A stretch of DNA of 64,000 bases from Streptomyces sp. R44 (GTDB lineage: Bacteria; Actinomycetota; Actinomycetes; Streptomycetales; Streptomycetaceae): contig NZ_CP163444.1 in assembly GCF_041053105.1 (NCBI RefSeq), positions 3,782,001 to 3,846,000 of the forward strand, in the 5' to 3' direction. The notes below the pieces were generated by a model. That model was not told the origin of the DNA. It saw nothing but the letters and a program-made list of their open reading frames with translations, and did no database searches. The position numbers and the translations under genes are program-made. Shown one piece after another: positions 16,963 to 25,822 of the stretch (within the stretch, counting starts at the first letter, position 1; each line of letters starts with the position of its first letter).

Positions 16963-18266
16963 GCCGTGGCCTCCGCGGCGGCACGGGCCGCGGCCGGCAG
17001 GGCGGCGGCGATGCGCTCGATCGCCCGCTCGTCGTGCGCGGTCGACACGAACCAGGACTCGAACGCGGACGGCGGCAGGTACACGCCGTCGGCCAGCATC
17101 GAGTGGAAGAAGGCGTTGAAGCGGAACGCCTCCTGCTTCTTCGCGTCGTCGTAGTTCCGCACCTCGTCCTCGGTGAAGAACACCGAGAACATGTTGGAGG
17201 CGGTCTGCAGCCGGTGCGCCACGCCCTCATTGGCCAGCGCGCCCGTGACCAGGCCCTGGATCTCCTTCGAGACCGCGTTCACCTTGTCGTACGCGGCCTC
17301 GTCGAGCAGCCGCAGCTGCGCGAGGCCCGCGGCGGTCGCGACCGGGTTACCGGAGAGGGTGCCCGCCTGGTAGACCGGACCGGCCGGCGCCAGGTGCCCC
17401 ATGACGTCCGCGCGGCCACCGAACGCGGCCGCCGGGAAGCCGCCGCCCATGACCTTGCCGAAGGTCATCAGGTCGGGCTTCACGCCGTCGACGCCGTACC
17501 AGCCGGCCCGGCTCGTACGGAAACCGGTCATCACCTCGTCGGAGATGTACAGCGCGCCGTTCTCCCGGCACAGGTCCGCGAGCCCCTGGTTGAAGCCCGC
17601 CACCGGCGGCACGACGCCCATGTTGCCCGGCGAGGCCTCGGTGATCACACAGGCGATCTCGCCCGGGTGCGCGGCGAACGCGGCCCGCACCGCGTCCAGG
17701 TCGTTGTACGGCAGCACGATCGTGTCGCCGGCCTGAGCGCCGGTCACACCGGGCGTGTCCGGGAGACCGAAGGTCGCCAGACCGGAACCGGCCGCGGCGA
17801 GCAGCGCGTCCACGTGCCCGTGGTAGCAGCCCGCGAACTTGACGACCTTCGCGCGCCCGGTGAAGCCGCGGGCGAGCCGGATCGCGGACATGGTCGCCTC
17901 GGTGCCCGAGGAGACCAGGCGCACCTGCTCGACCGGCTCGATCCGCGCGACGATCTCCTCGCCGAGCGCGACCTCGCCCTCGCCGGGCGTGCCGAAGGAG
18001 GTGCCACGGGCCACGGCGGCCTGCACGGCGGCGGTGACCTCGGGGTGCGCGTGGCCGAGGATCATCGGTCCCCACGAGCAGACCAGGTCGACGTACTCAC
18101 GACCGTCCGCGTCGGTGAGGTACGGACCGGAACCGGACACCATGAACCGGGGCGTTCCGCCCACGGCCCGGAAGGCACGCACCGGTGAGTTCACGCCGCC
18201 GGGCGTCACGAGGGAAGCGCGGTCGAAAAGCGTCTGTGAGACTGGGGCTTCGTATGAATACGGCAC
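16959..18266 (-). CDS. hemL: HemL, glutamate-1-semialdehyde 2,1-aminomutase
   Basis: A 435-residue class III PLP-dependent aminotransferase-fold enzyme that converts glutamate-1-semialdehyde to 5-aminolevulinate in the C5 route to haem. Diagnostic segments are [28 protein letters not shown] and the PLP-lysine region [10 protein letters not shown] (about residue 260). Start chosen at the GTG at 18266, giving [18 protein letters not shown], which fits the family N-terminus; ATG codons further upstream would add a tail not usual for HemL. hemA, hemB, hemC and hemD lie 22-28 kb away in this window. The stop overlaps the phosphatase start (ATGA). Confidence 0.95.
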   Translation of the reverse strand: MPYSYEAPVSQTLFDRASLVTPGGVNSPVRAFRAVGGTPRFMVSGSGPYLTDADGREYVDLVCSWGPMILGHAHPEVTAAVQAAVARGTSFGTPGEGEVALGEEIVARIEPVEQVRLVSSGTEATMSAIRLARGFTGRAKVVKFAGCYHGHVDALLAAAGSGLATFGLPDTPGVTGAQAGDTIVLPYNDLDAVRAAFAAHPGEIACVITEASPGNMGVVPPVAGFNQGLADLCRENGALYISDEVMTGFRTSRAGWYGVDGVKPDLMTFGKVMGGGFPAAAFGGRADVMGHLAPAGPVYQAGTLSGNPVATAAGLAQLRLLDEAAYDKVNAVSKEIQGLVTGALANEGVAHRLQTASNMFSVFFTEDEVRNYDDAKKQEAFRFNAFFHSMLADGVYLPPSAFESWFVSTAHDERAIERIAAALPAAARAAAEATA

Positions 18267-18536
18267 TGTGATCCTGACCTGCGAGAACGACTTCGGGCAC
18301 GACATCGGGAACGGAGGGACGGTGGTGAGCATCCTCTGTATTACGCCGGGGCGCTCGCCCTCCGCGTCTGCGAAACTGGGGCGTCATAGGGATGGCTCAC
18401 GGAATCCATGGTGTCAGAGGCCACGGCGTTCTTGCGGACAGGTGTTTCACCGTACGAACGCGGGGGAGGTCACTGACACGATGATCGGGTTGCGCGGCGG
18501 GGTCGTGTTGCCGAGAAAAAGCAGTCGGGTGGAGAT

Positions 18537-19139
18537 ATGCATCGCGGTGGCGGACCGGGCGAGGGGACGGGCGACCTGGGTCCGGAGTCTGCCCGGCGGG
18601 GGAGGCACCGGCGCCGGCGTGCGGAGGAACCCACCTCGGCGGAGGGCCGGCCGAAGCCGGAGCCCGCTGCGGAGCCGCCCCCTGCGACCGGGGGCCGGAG
18701 CTTGGGGGTGACGTACAAGTACTTCGGCGCGCCCAACAGCGCCACGGCGGCGCAGGTCCCGATCTCGATGCGCCCCGAGGAGCTCGGCGGGGACGAGCTC
18801 GGCATGGGCGGCATGTTCACCAAGATCAAGCCCGAGACGATAGCGGCCATGGTCCTGACCGGCATCCAGGGCATGCCCCTGCACAAGGTGCCGCCGCTCG
18901 AGCTGGTGGTGCTGCACCCCGACTACGCGGTGGTGAAGCTGCCGATGACCGTGGTCGACCCGCTGCGCGGGATCGGCGAGGAGTCGGTCGGCGCGGCCGC
19001 CTTCATCTGGTCGACCGTCCCGGACCGCGGCGGCCCGCGCGACGCCTTCGACGTCTACCAGCTCCTCCACGAGTGGCAGGACTTCTCGGTCCGCCTCCAC
19101 GAGGCGGGACACCAGCCGTACTGTCTGGTCTGGCCGTGA
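18537..19139 (+). CDS. Conserved hypothetical protein, Streptomyces type
   Basis: A 200-residue protein with a disordered N-terminal 50 residues rich in Arg/Gly/Pro/Glu and an ordered remainder (YKYFGAPNSATAAQVPISM; MVLTGIQGMPLHKVPPLEL; DFSVRLHEAGHQPYCLVWP). No known domain was recognised; there is no signal peptide or membrane segment. A GGAG ribosome site (18532-18535) precedes the ATG. It is divergent from hemL with a 270-bp gap that must hold both promoters. Sequence of this composition in an open frame of this length, with good codon bias, supports a real gene. Confidence 0.75.
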   Translation: MHRGGGPGEGTGDLGPESARRGRHRRRRAEEPTSAEGRPKPEPAAEPPPATGGRSLGVTYKYFGAPNSATAAQVPISMRPEELGGDELGMGGMFTKIKPETIAAMVLTGIQGMPLHKVPPLELVVLHPDYAVVKLPMTVVDPLRGIGEESVGAAAFIWSTVPDRGGPRDAFDVYQLLHEWQDFSVRLHEAGHQPYCLVWP

Positions 19140-19146
19140 CAGCCCC

Positions 19147-21096
19147 CTAGCGGGAGGACGCCTCCGCGCGCTCGGCGGCCAGCTCGCGGGCGGAGGCGAG
19201 CCGGTAGGGGACGTCGATGACCACGACGTTCTTCATGAACAGCAGACGGGTCTTGAGACGCAGCGCGCTCTGGTTGTGCAGCGGCTGCTCCCACCAGCGC
19301 CCCACCACGTACTCGGGGATGACCACCGAGATCACCGAGTCCGCCGTGCGCTCGGGCGCGTCGCGGATGTGCCGCAGGACGGGCTGGACGATCGAGCGGT
19401 ACGGGGAGCTGAGCACCCTCAGCGGTACGTCGATGCCGTGCGCCTCCCAGGTCGCGCGGAGCACCTCCACCTCCGCCGGGTCCTCGGCGACGGTGACGGC
19501 GGTGAGCGAGTCGGGGCGCAGGGTCTTCGCGTACGACAGCGCCCGCAGGCTCGGCGCGTTGACGGAGGCCACCAGGACGAGGACGTGGTTCTCGGCGAGG
19601 GTGTGCGGCCGGTCGCCGGGGGCGACGGCGACCTCGGCGGCGACGGTGTCGTAGTGCCGCCGCACCCCCTTCATCCCGGCGTAGAGGACGGGCATCGCGA
19701 TGACGACCAGCCAGGCGCCGTGGGTGAACTTGGTGATGAGGACGATGACGAGGACGACCGCCGTCAGACAGGCTCCGAAGGCGTTGATCGCGAGCCGGCG
19801 CCGGATGTTGTGACGGTCGGCGGCCCCGGCGGGGGTGGCGAGTTCTCGCCTCCAGTGCTTGACCATGCCGGCCTGGGAAAGGGTGAAGGAGACGAAGACG
19901 CCGATGATGTACAGCTGGATGAGGCGGGTCAGCTGCGCGTCGAAGGCCACGATCAGGGCGATCGCGGCGAGCGCGAGGAGGACGATGCCGTTGGAGTAGA
20001 CGAGCCGGTCGCCGCGGTGGACGAGCTGCCGGGGCGCGTAGCGGTCCCGGCCGAGGACCGAGGCGAGCATCGGGAAGCCGTTGAAGGCGGTGTTGGCCGC
20101 CAGGACCAGGACGCCCGCGGTGACGGCCTGGAGCGCGTAGAAGAGGACGTGCCAGTCGCCGAAGGTGGCCCGGCCGATCTGCGCCAGCGCGGTGGACATC
20201 GGGGTGCCGGGAGGCAGACCGAGCTCGGTGGGGTCCTCCGCGACGTGGACCTCGTAGACCATGGCGAGCACCGTGATCCCGAAGAACATGGTCGCGGAGA
20301 GCGCGCCCATGATCGCCAGCGTCATGGCGGCGTTGCGGCTCTTCGGCTTGGCGAACGCCGGTACGCCGTTGCTGACGGCCTCGACGCCGGTCAGCGCGGT
20401 GCAGCCGGAGGCGAAGGCCCGCAGGGCGAGCAGCACGAGCGCGATCCCCGAGTAGGTGGAGACCTTGTCCACGGGCAGGGCCGCGGACTCGGCGCGGATC
20501 GTCGCGCCCGTCGCCATGCGTACGGCCGCCACGGCGAACATCAGGTAGATGACGGCGATGAAGGCGTAGGTGGGGACGGCGAACCAGCGCCCCGACTCGC
20601 GGACCCCGCGCAGGTTCATCCAGGCGAGGAGCGCGACGAAGAACACCGACATGGCCACGGCGTGCCCGTCGAGCGAGGGGGCGGCGGAGGTGATGGCCGC
20701 GACCCCGGAGACGACGGAGACGGCGACGGTCATCACGTAGTCGATGAGCAGCGCGGAGGCGGCGGTGAGCGCCGCCCGCTGCCCGAGGTTCTCGGCGGAG
20801 ACCACATAGGCCCCGCCGCCGCCCGGGTAGGCGTAGCAGGTCTGCCGGTACGAGGCGACGACGACCAGGAGCAGGACGACGATGCCGACCGCCGCGTACC
20901 AGGCCAGATGGAGCACGGCGAGGCCGCCGAGCGCCAGGACGAGGAGGATCTCCTCGGTGGCGTAGGCGACCGAGGAGAGCGGGTCGCTGCAGAAGACCGG
21001 GAGGGCGACCCGCTTGGGCAGCAGGGTCTCCCCGAGCAGTCCGCTGTCCAACGGACGACCTACCAGCAGGCGTTTCGCCGCACTTCCAGCTCTCAT
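19147..21096 (-). CDS. APC-family permease (amino acid/polyamine/organocation)
   Basis: A 649-residue polytopic membrane protein. The opening LLGETLLPKRVALPVFCSDP and SSVAYATEEILLVLALGG are typical of APC permeases of the AA_permease_2 group. About twelve transmembrane segments follow up to residue 450, then a cytoplasmic C-terminal domain of about 180 residues with a nucleotide-binding-like, universal-stress-like look (HVLVLVASVNAPSLRALSY). Start chosen at the ATG (MRAGSAAKRLL) preceding the conserved N-terminus; longer in-frame starts add an unrelated segment. Substrate unknown. Divergent from a MerR regulator. Confidence 0.9.
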   Translation of the reverse strand: MRAGSAAKRLLVGRPLDSGLLGETLLPKRVALPVFCSDPLSSVAYATEEILLVLALGGLAVLHLAWYAAVGIVVLLLVVVASYRQTCYAYPGGGGAYVVSAENLGQRAALTAASALLIDYVMTVAVSVVSGVAAITSAAPSLDGHAVAMSVFFVALLAWMNLRGVRESGRWFAVPTYAFIAVIYLMFAVAAVRMATGATIRAESAALPVDKVSTYSGIALVLLALRAFASGCTALTGVEAVSNGVPAFAKPKSRNAAMTLAIMGALSATMFFGITVLAMVYEVHVAEDPTELGLPPGTPMSTALAQIGRATFGDWHVLFYALQAVTAGVLVLAANTAFNGFPMLASVLGRDRYAPRQLVHRGDRLVYSNGIVLLALAAIALIVAFDAQLTRLIQLYIIGVFVSFTLSQAGMVKHWRRELATPAGAADRHNIRRRLAINAFGACLTAVVLVIVLITKFTHGAWLVVIAMPVLYAGMKGVRRHYDTVAAEVAVAPGDRPHTLAENHVLVLVASVNAPSLRALSYAKTLRPDSLTAVTVAEDPAEVEVLRATWEAHGIDVPLRVLSSPYRSIVQPVLRHIRDAPERTADSVISVVIPEYVVGRWWEQPLHNQSALRLKTRLLFMKNVVVIDVPYRLASARELAAERAEASSR

Positions 21097-21187
21097 AAGT
21101 GCTGAAGTTAGGACGAATGGTATGTAATGCGCGGAAGCCGCGCCCTGTGGGTTGCCCGTACGTCCCCGACGAGGAAGGACCTGACGC

Positions 21188-21613
21188 GTGAGCGGAGTAC
21201 GCATGACCGGCCGGCCGATGCAGATCGGCGAGGTCGCCGCACGGACCGAGCTGTCGCTGCGGACCATCAGGCAGTACGAGGACAGCGGCCTGGTCGTACC
21301 GTCCGCGGCCTCGCCGGGCGGCTTCCCCCTCTACACGGACGCGGACGTGTCCCGGCTGATGGTGGTCCGGCGGATGAAGCCGCTCGGTTTCACCCTCGAC
21401 GAGACCCGCGAACTCCTCACGGCCGTGGACCGGCTGGCCGACGACCGCCCGGGCACGGCCACCGAGCTCGAACCGGACGAGCGGGCGGCACTGGTGGCCC
21501 GTGTCCGCCGCTACGAGACGGCGGCGGCGGAACGGGTCGCCGCACTGCGGGCCCAGCTCGCCCGCGCGGAGGAGTTCGCGGACTCGCTCCGCACCAGCCT
21601 CGGCGCGGCTTAG
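21188..21613 (+). CDS. MerR-family transcriptional regulator
   Basis: A 141-residue regulator (136 from the ATG at 21203). The N-terminal MerR winged helix-turn-helix is MQIGEVAARTELSLRTIRQY followed by GLVVPSAASPGGFPLYTDAD, then a long dimerisation helix. No cysteines are arranged as in metal-sensing MerR proteins, so the inducer may be an organic ligand or redox/stress signal. It is divergent from the APC permease gene, with a 91-bp gap that could hold a shared operator; no clear 19-bp spacer MerR promoter was found. Confidence 0.88.
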   Translation: MSGVRMTGRPMQIGEVAARTELSLRTIRQYEDSGLVVPSAASPGGFPLYTDADVSRLMVVRRMKPLGFTLDETRELLTAVDRLADDRPGTATELEPDERAALVARVRRYETAAAERVAALRAQLARAEEFADSLRTSLGAA

Positions 21614-21629
21614 CCCGGCACCTCACGGC

Positions 21630-22460
21630 TCAGGTCAGCGCCTCCGCGAGAACGCGGAAGAACCGGGCGTAGGCGGCGGGGCTGGGCGGGGTCTCCGGGC
21701 TCCAGGGCGTCAGACGGACCCCGGCGGGGAGCTCGTACGGCGGCGTCGCGTGCTCCCGCTCGTCGAAGAGGACCAGACCGGGGCGGAGCTCGGCGGCCCG
21801 GGCCCAGTCACCGCTGAGCCAGTTGGCGCCGGGCCCGGGGCCGGGGTCGAGCAGCCGGACGCCGAGACCGGCGAGGTGTGCCAGCTCGGGCCAGGCCTGC
21901 GGACGGGCCAGGTGCACCTGCTCGGGCCCGGCCCCGGAGAGCGCGAGGACGTCGAGCCCGGACCGGGCGGCGACGCCCCGGAGGGCTGCCTCGGCGGCGG
22001 CGAGCTCGGCCTTCCGGTCCTCCACGGGCTCCGCCCCGAGCGTGGCGGCCAGCGCCGCGAAACGCCCCAGGATGGCCGGCAGGGCGAGCTCGTTGCCCAC
22101 GGACAGCGCGACGAGCGGAACCCCGAGCCGCTCGGCGAGGGCCTCGTCGAGCGCGTACGGGCTCTTGCCGTCGTAGGTCACGTCGACGATCACGTCGGGG
22201 CGCAGCTCCCGCAGCGGCCCCTCGTCCAGCGCGCGCCCCGGCCCGACGTACGGCACCCCGGCCTCCGCGAGCCCGCCCGCCTTGGCCGGATCGAGCCCCT
22301 CGCCGTCGTGCCCGGAGCCGTACACCGCGACGGGCGTCACCCCCAGGTCGAGCAGCGCCGCACCGGCCCGCGCGTACGCGACCACCCGCAGCGGCACGCG
22401 GGCCGCCCCCAGCTCCGTGCCCCTGTCGTCCGTGAATCCCCATGCCTGTGCTCCGGACAT
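21630..22460 (-). CDS. Fe3+-siderophore/B12 binding-protein-like domain, without signal peptide
   Basis: A 276-residue protein of the periplasmic-binding type II (Fe/B12) fold: VPLRVVAYARAGAALLDLGV, PYVGPGRALDEGPLRELRPDV and DVIVDVTYDGKSPY resemble the N-lobe, with a C-lobe in the last 130 residues. Normal members are lipoproteins, but this one has no signal peptide or lipobox from its best start (ATG 22460, ribosome site GGAGGG at 10 bases upstream) nor in the possible upstream extension. It may be cytoplasmic or non-classically exported, or it may have lost its export signal. No permease or ATPase genes are adjacent. Confidence 0.7.
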   Translation of the reverse strand: MSGAQAWGFTDDRGTELGAARVPLRVVAYARAGAALLDLGVTPVAVYGSGHDGEGLDPAKAGGLAEAGVPYVGPGRALDEGPLRELRPDVIVDVTYDGKSPYALDEALAERLGVPLVALSVGNELALPAILGRFAALAATLGAEPVEDRKAELAAAEAALRGVAARSGLDVLALSGAGPEQVHLARPQAWPELAHLAGLGVRLLDPGPGPGANWLSGDWARAAELRPGLVLFDEREHATPPYELPAGVRLTPWSPETPPSPAAYARFFRVLAEALT

Positions 22461-22551
22461 GCGGCTGCTCCCTCCCCGGCCGGAATCTCCCTCGCCCGTC
22501 ACCTTGGAGGGGTTCCGGGGCCCGCACAAGAGGGCCTCCGAGGCGGCGCGG

Positions 22552-22571
22552 TCCGGGACTTCGGTCCCGGA
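22552..22571. other. UUCG-type hairpin in a divergent intergenic region
   Basis: A perfect 8-bp inverted repeat (TCCGGGAC / GTCCCGGA) closed by a TTCG tetraloop, a very stable RNA hairpin if transcribed on the plus strand (CGAA loop on the minus strand). It sits in the 255-bp gap between the binding-protein gene (minus) and the small membrane protein gene (plus). It has no T-tract, so it is not a classical terminator; it could be a leader structure or an unrelated REP-like element. Confidence 0.5.
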
Positions 22572-22715
22572 TCCCCCTGCCGAAAGACCCCCAGGGTGGT
22601 GTTAACTGAACGGGTCGGGAGGAAGCAGCAGGAATCGCCAGTGCCGTCGTGCACGCGCGCGCCACCTGCCGGGGCGCGCCGGGTACGGGCGGCCCTCACG
22701 CCCGTGGAGTGAGCC

Positions 22716-22964
22716 ATGTCCTTGCCCGGCCAGTTCTCGGACCCCCGTGTGATCACTCTCTTCGGCCTGCTCGCCGTCTCGACGGTGGCGTGGCTGGCGC
22801 TGAGCCTGCGCGCCCGGGCCGCCGCCCGCCACGAGCGGGCGGGCACTCCGCTGGAGCGGGTCTGGCACCCGCAGGAGTCGGTGGAGCTGACGCCGGCGGA
22901 GGAGCACGCCTTCGACCAGGTCGTCTCCCGGCTCTCCCCGGGCCGGCCGGGCCGCCTGCGCTGA
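22716..22964 (+). CDS. Small single-pass membrane protein of unknown function
   Basis: An 82-residue protein with one predicted transmembrane helix at about residues 12-31 (VITLFGLLAVSTVAWLALSL), an Arg-rich patch after it, and a short cytoplasmic tail with an acidic helix (VELTPAEEHAFDQVVSRL). A GGAG ribosome site lies seven bases before the ATG. No known domain was recognised. The following GNAT gene begins 43 bp downstream on the same strand, so co-transcription is possible. Confidence 0.7.
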   Translation: MSLPGQFSDPRVITLFGLLAVSTVAWLALSLRARAAARHERAGTPLERVWHPQESVELTPAEEHAFDQVVSRLSPGRPGRLR

Positions 22965-23007
22965 CGGCGTCCGGGGCACTGTCAGTGCCCCCGCGTACGG
23001 TACGGAC

Positions 23008-23523
23008 ATGACCGACGACACATCACGGGTACGGCTCGACCGCTGGTCCGAGGGGGACGCGGGTCTGCTGCGCGCCCTGAACGCACCGGAGCTGACGGGG
23101 CACCTCGGCGGCCCGGAGACCGAGGAGCAGCTCGTGCGGCGGCACCGGCGGTACGTGGACCTGAGCGCCGACGACACGGGCGCGGGGCGCATGTTCCGGA
23201 TCGTGCTGCTGCCGGAGGAGGCCGTCGTGGGCAGCATCGGCTTCTGGGCGCAGACCTGGGACGGCGAGCCGGTGTACGAGACGGGGTGGGCGGTGCTGCC
23301 GGGCTTCCAGGGCCGCGGCGTGGCGACGTCCGCCACGCGCGCGGTGATCGCCGAGGCCCGGGCCGCGGGGCTGCACCGCCGGCTGCACGCCTTCCCGTCG
23401 GCGGACAACGCCGCGTCGAACGCGGTGTGCCGCAAGGTCGGTTTCGAGCTGCTGGGCGAGCGGGACTTCGAGTACCCGCCGGGGCGCCCGATGCGCTGCA
23501 ACGACTGGCGCTACGACCTCTAG
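23008..23523 (+). CDS. GNAT-family N-acetyltransferase (RimJ/RimL-like)
   Basis: A 171-residue acetyltransferase. The acetyl-CoA-binding motif A is in GWAVLPGFQGRGVATSATRA, with the Q/R-x2-G-x-G/A pattern QGRGVA, and motif B follows with the typical NAASNAVCRKVGFELLGE. The overall layout resembles RimJ/RimL-type enzymes that acetylate the N-terminus of ribosomal proteins or small amines. The target cannot be inferred. It is convergent with another GNAT gene, and their stop codons overlap by four bases. Confidence 0.88.
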   Translation: MTDDTSRVRLDRWSEGDAGLLRALNAPELTGHLGGPETEEQLVRRHRRYVDLSADDTGAGRMFRIVLLPEEAVVGSIGFWAQTWDGEPVYETGWAVLPGFQGRGVATSATRAVIAEARAAGLHRRLHAFPSADNAASNAVCRKVGFELLGERDFEYPPGRPMRCNDWRYDL

Positions 23524-23966
23524 GAGGCGTCCGGGCCGGGGAGCGGCCGGGTGAAGTGGAAGGCCACGATGTCGAAGCGCTCGCGCAGGTAGAAGCGGTG
23601 GGCGCCGGTGCGGTGGGTGCCGGAGTCCAGATTGAGCTCGTGGCAGCCGGCCGCGCGGGCGTGGCCGTCCAGGTGGGCGATGAGCGCGTGCCCGACGCCG
23701 GTGGACCGTTCGGCGGCGGCGGTCACCAGGTCGTCGACGTAGAGCTTGCGCAGGGAGCTGGTGTTGTTGATGATCCGCCACCCGGCCGCGCCGACGCAGC
23801 GGCCGTCGTCCGTGTAGGCGGCACTGAACCGCAGCCCTTCGGGGTGCCCGGCCTCGTAGACCTCGCGGAAGAGCTCCGGGGTGAGGTGGGGGCGGAGCTC
23901 GGAGAGAACCGGCAGGAGCTCGCTCTCGAGGCGGGGGTCGCCGGGCGCGAGGTCGATGATCTTCAT
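23520..23966 (-). CDS. GNAT-family N-acetyltransferase
   Basis: A 148-residue acetyltransferase. Motif A is less canonical (DLVTAAAERSTGVGHALIAHL), but LYVDDLVTAAAERSTGVGHA and the downstream helix ARAAGCHELNLDSGTHRTGA fit the GNAT fold, with HRFYLRERFDIVAFHF at the end as in aminoglycoside-type N-acetyltransferases. Substrate unknown. The ATG gives MKIIDLAPGDPRLE. It is convergent with the unrelated GNAT gene upstream in coordinates (4-nt overlap of stops). Confidence 0.85.
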   Translation of the reverse strand: MKIIDLAPGDPRLESELLPVLSELRPHLTPELFREVYEAGHPEGLRFSAAYTDDGRCVGAAGWRIINNTSSLRKLYVDDLVTAAAERSTGVGHALIAHLDGHARAAGCHELNLDSGTHRTGAHRFYLRERFDIVAFHFTRPLPGPDAS

Positions 23967-23996
23967 GCGGGGACGGTACCCCAGGTTTTTTCAGGG

Positions 23997-24025
23997 TTGA
24001 CGGGCAGCGGGGAGTCACGGATATT
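23997..24025 (+). promoter_or_regulatory. Candidate sigma-70 promoter of the NmrA-like gene
   Basis: TTGACG at 23997-24002 and GATATT at 24020-24025, separated by 17 bp, match the principal-sigma consensus (TTGACN / TANNNT) well. This lies 58 bp upstream of the ATG at 24083, leaving a short leader with a GGAGGG ribosome site immediately before the start (24070-24075). Promoter-like A+T-rich sequence is conspicuous here in an otherwise very G+C-rich gap. Confidence 0.55.
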
Positions 24026-24082
24026 TATCTGCACAGCGCAGTCGATGCGCAACGCAGCAACTATCCATGGGAGGGACTCCTC

Positions 24083-24937
24083 ATGACCGTTCTCGTCACC
24101 GGCAGCCGCGGCCGCGTCGCTTCGACCCTGCTCGGCCTGCTGGACGCCGCGGGCGTCGAGGCCAGGGCCGGCTCCAAGAACCCCGCGGACCTGTCCCCAC
24201 CACCGGGCGTGGACACCGTGCACTGCGACCTCGGCGACCCGGCGACCTTCGACACCGCGCTGAAGGGCGTCGACTCGGTCTTCCTGTACGCCGAGGCCGC
24301 GCACCTCGGCACGTTCGCCGACCGGGCCCGCGCGGCCGGCGTCGAGCACATCGCCCTGCTCTCCTCCAGCTCCGTCCTCGCGCCGGACGCCGCCGAGAAC
24401 CCGATCGCGGCGTCCCACCTCGCGGCCGAGCGCGCCCTGTCGGCCGCCGCGGCATCGGGCGCCTTCGAGGCCACACACCTCCAGCCGGGCGCCTTCGCGA
24501 CCAACGCCCTGCAGTGGGCGGGGGCATTGAAGGAGGGCCACGTCCCGGCGCTGCCGTACCCGCACGCCCACAGCGACCCGATCCACGAGCGCGATGTCGC
24601 CGAGGCCGCCTTCGCTGCCCTCACCGAGCCCCGCCTGCGCGGCTCGTCGTACCTGCTGACGGGCCCGGAGTCACTGGACTTCACGGAGCAGCTGGCGATC
24701 CTGGCGGAGGTGACGGGCCGCCCGGCGCGGTACACGACGGTGACCCCGAAGGAGTGGAAGAAGTCGGTGGCGCCCTTCATCCCGGAGCGGTTCGCGGACG
24801 CCCTCCTCTCCTACTGGTCGTCCCACGACGGCCGCCCGACCCCCCTGACGAACACGATCGAGGACCTCACGGGCCACCCCGCCCGCACGTTCACCACCTG
24901 GGCGGAGGACCACGCGGAGGAGTTCCGCCCCGCCTGA
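24083..24937 (+). CDS. NmrA-like NAD(P)-binding oxidoreductase/regulator
   Basis: A 284-residue Rossmann-fold protein. The glycine-rich motif is GSRGRVASTLL near residue 8, then typical NmrA/atypical-SDR features: VDTVHCDLGDPATFDTALKG, VFLYAEAAHLGTFADRARAA, and QPGAFATNALQWA with substrate-binding region PIHERDVAEAAFAAL. Family members reduce quinones or sense the NADP(H) ratio (as QOR2 and NmrA do). Neither role can be assigned. The ATG has a strong GGAGGG ribosome site and a promoter-like sequence upstream. Confidence 0.85.
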   Translation: MTVLVTGSRGRVASTLLGLLDAAGVEARAGSKNPADLSPPPGVDTVHCDLGDPATFDTALKGVDSVFLYAEAAHLGTFADRARAAGVEHIALLSSSSVLAPDAAENPIAASHLAAERALSAAAASGAFEATHLQPGAFATNALQWAGALKEGHVPALPYPHAHSDPIHERDVAEAAFAALTEPRLRGSSYLLTGPESLDFTEQLAILAEVTGRPARYTTVTPKEWKKSVAPFIPERFADALLSYWSSHDGRPTPLTNTIEDLTGHPARTFTTWAEDHAEEFRPA

Positions 24938-25043
24938 ACCCGCACCACCTGCACCGAGCCGGCGGTGCGGGCACGCACACGAGCACGACGGGGGGACCGA
25001 ATTCCCTGGCGACCCCCGACCCCCCGATGACATCCTGGTCCCC

Positions 25044-25784
25044 GTGAACGGACCGGAGATCCAGATCAGCTTCGCCCCCGCCCTGCACCTCTTCGTCCCG
25101 GCGGAGCGCCGCGCGGGCCGGACCCCCCTGACCACCGACGGCACGTCCTCGCTCGGCCACGTCGTGGAGTCACTGGGAGTGCCGCTCACGGAGACCGGCC
25201 GGCTCCTGGTCGACGGTCGCCCCGTGGACACCTCGCACGTCCCCGCCGCGGGCGAGACCGTCGAGGTGGAGGACGTCGTCCGCCCGCAGCCGGCACGGCC
25301 CGGCGCACCGCTCCGGTTCCTGCTCGACGTGCACCTCGGCACCCTGGCCCGGCGACTGCGCCTGCTCGGTGTGGACGCGGCGTACGAGAGCGAGGACATC
25401 GGCGACCCGGCCCTCGCCGCACTCTCCGCGAGCGAGCGGCGCGTGATGCTGTCGCGGGACCGGGGCCTGCTGCGCCGCCGGGAGCTGTGGGCGGGGGCCT
25501 ACGTCTACAGCGACCGCCCGGAGGACCAGCTCCGCGACGTACTGGAGCGGTTCGCGCCGCCGCTCGCGCCGTGGACGCGCTGCACGGCGTGCAACGGGGA
25601 GCTGAGCGACGCCGACAAGGACACGGTGCGCGAGCAGCTGGAGCAGGGCACGGAGAAGACGTACGACGTGTTCGCGCAGTGCGTGGAATGCGGCAGGGTC
25701 TACTGGCGCGGCGCCCACCACGCCCGCCTGGAGGCGATCGTCTCGGACGCGGTACGGGAGTTCGGCGAGCCGGCGGCCCGCTGA
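25044..25784 (+). CDS. Mut7-C RNase domain protein with ubiquitin-like N-terminus
   Basis: A 246-residue protein. Residues 1-80 resemble the Mut7-C ubiquitin-like domain (IQISFAPALHLFVPAERRA; PVDTSHVPAAGETVEVEDV). Residues 90-175 are the Mut7-C PIN-like RNase domain (RFLLDVHLGTLARRLRLLG, with Asp residues D95, D112 and D144 as likely metal ligands). The C-terminus has a zinc ribbon with CTAC and CVEC pairs (C-x2-C ... C-x2-C). The domain cleaves RNA in related proteins; the target is unknown. The start codon is GTG. Confidence 0.87.
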   Translation: MNGPEIQISFAPALHLFVPAERRAGRTPLTTDGTSSLGHVVESLGVPLTETGRLLVDGRPVDTSHVPAAGETVEVEDVVRPQPARPGAPLRFLLDVHLGTLARRLRLLGVDAAYESEDIGDPALAALSASERRVMLSRDRGLLRRRELWAGAYVYSDRPEDQLRDVLERFAPPLAPWTRCTACNGELSDADKDTVREQLEQGTEKTYDVFAQCVECGRVYWRGAHHARLEAIVSDAVREFGEPAAR

Positions 25785-25822
25785 GGGACCACCGGCCCAG
25801 CCCGCCCGGCCCCGGCACCAGG

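Noticed and set aside
22461..22715. Cobalamin riboswitch in front of the Fe/B12-like binding protein
   Set aside because: The conserved B12-box pattern is not present on the minus strand; only a generic hairpin was found.
24939..24971. Hairpin CCCGCACC ... GGTGCGGG after the NmrA-like gene as terminator
   Set aside because: The stem is only eight bases with a 17-base loop and no T-tract, so it is too weak to list.
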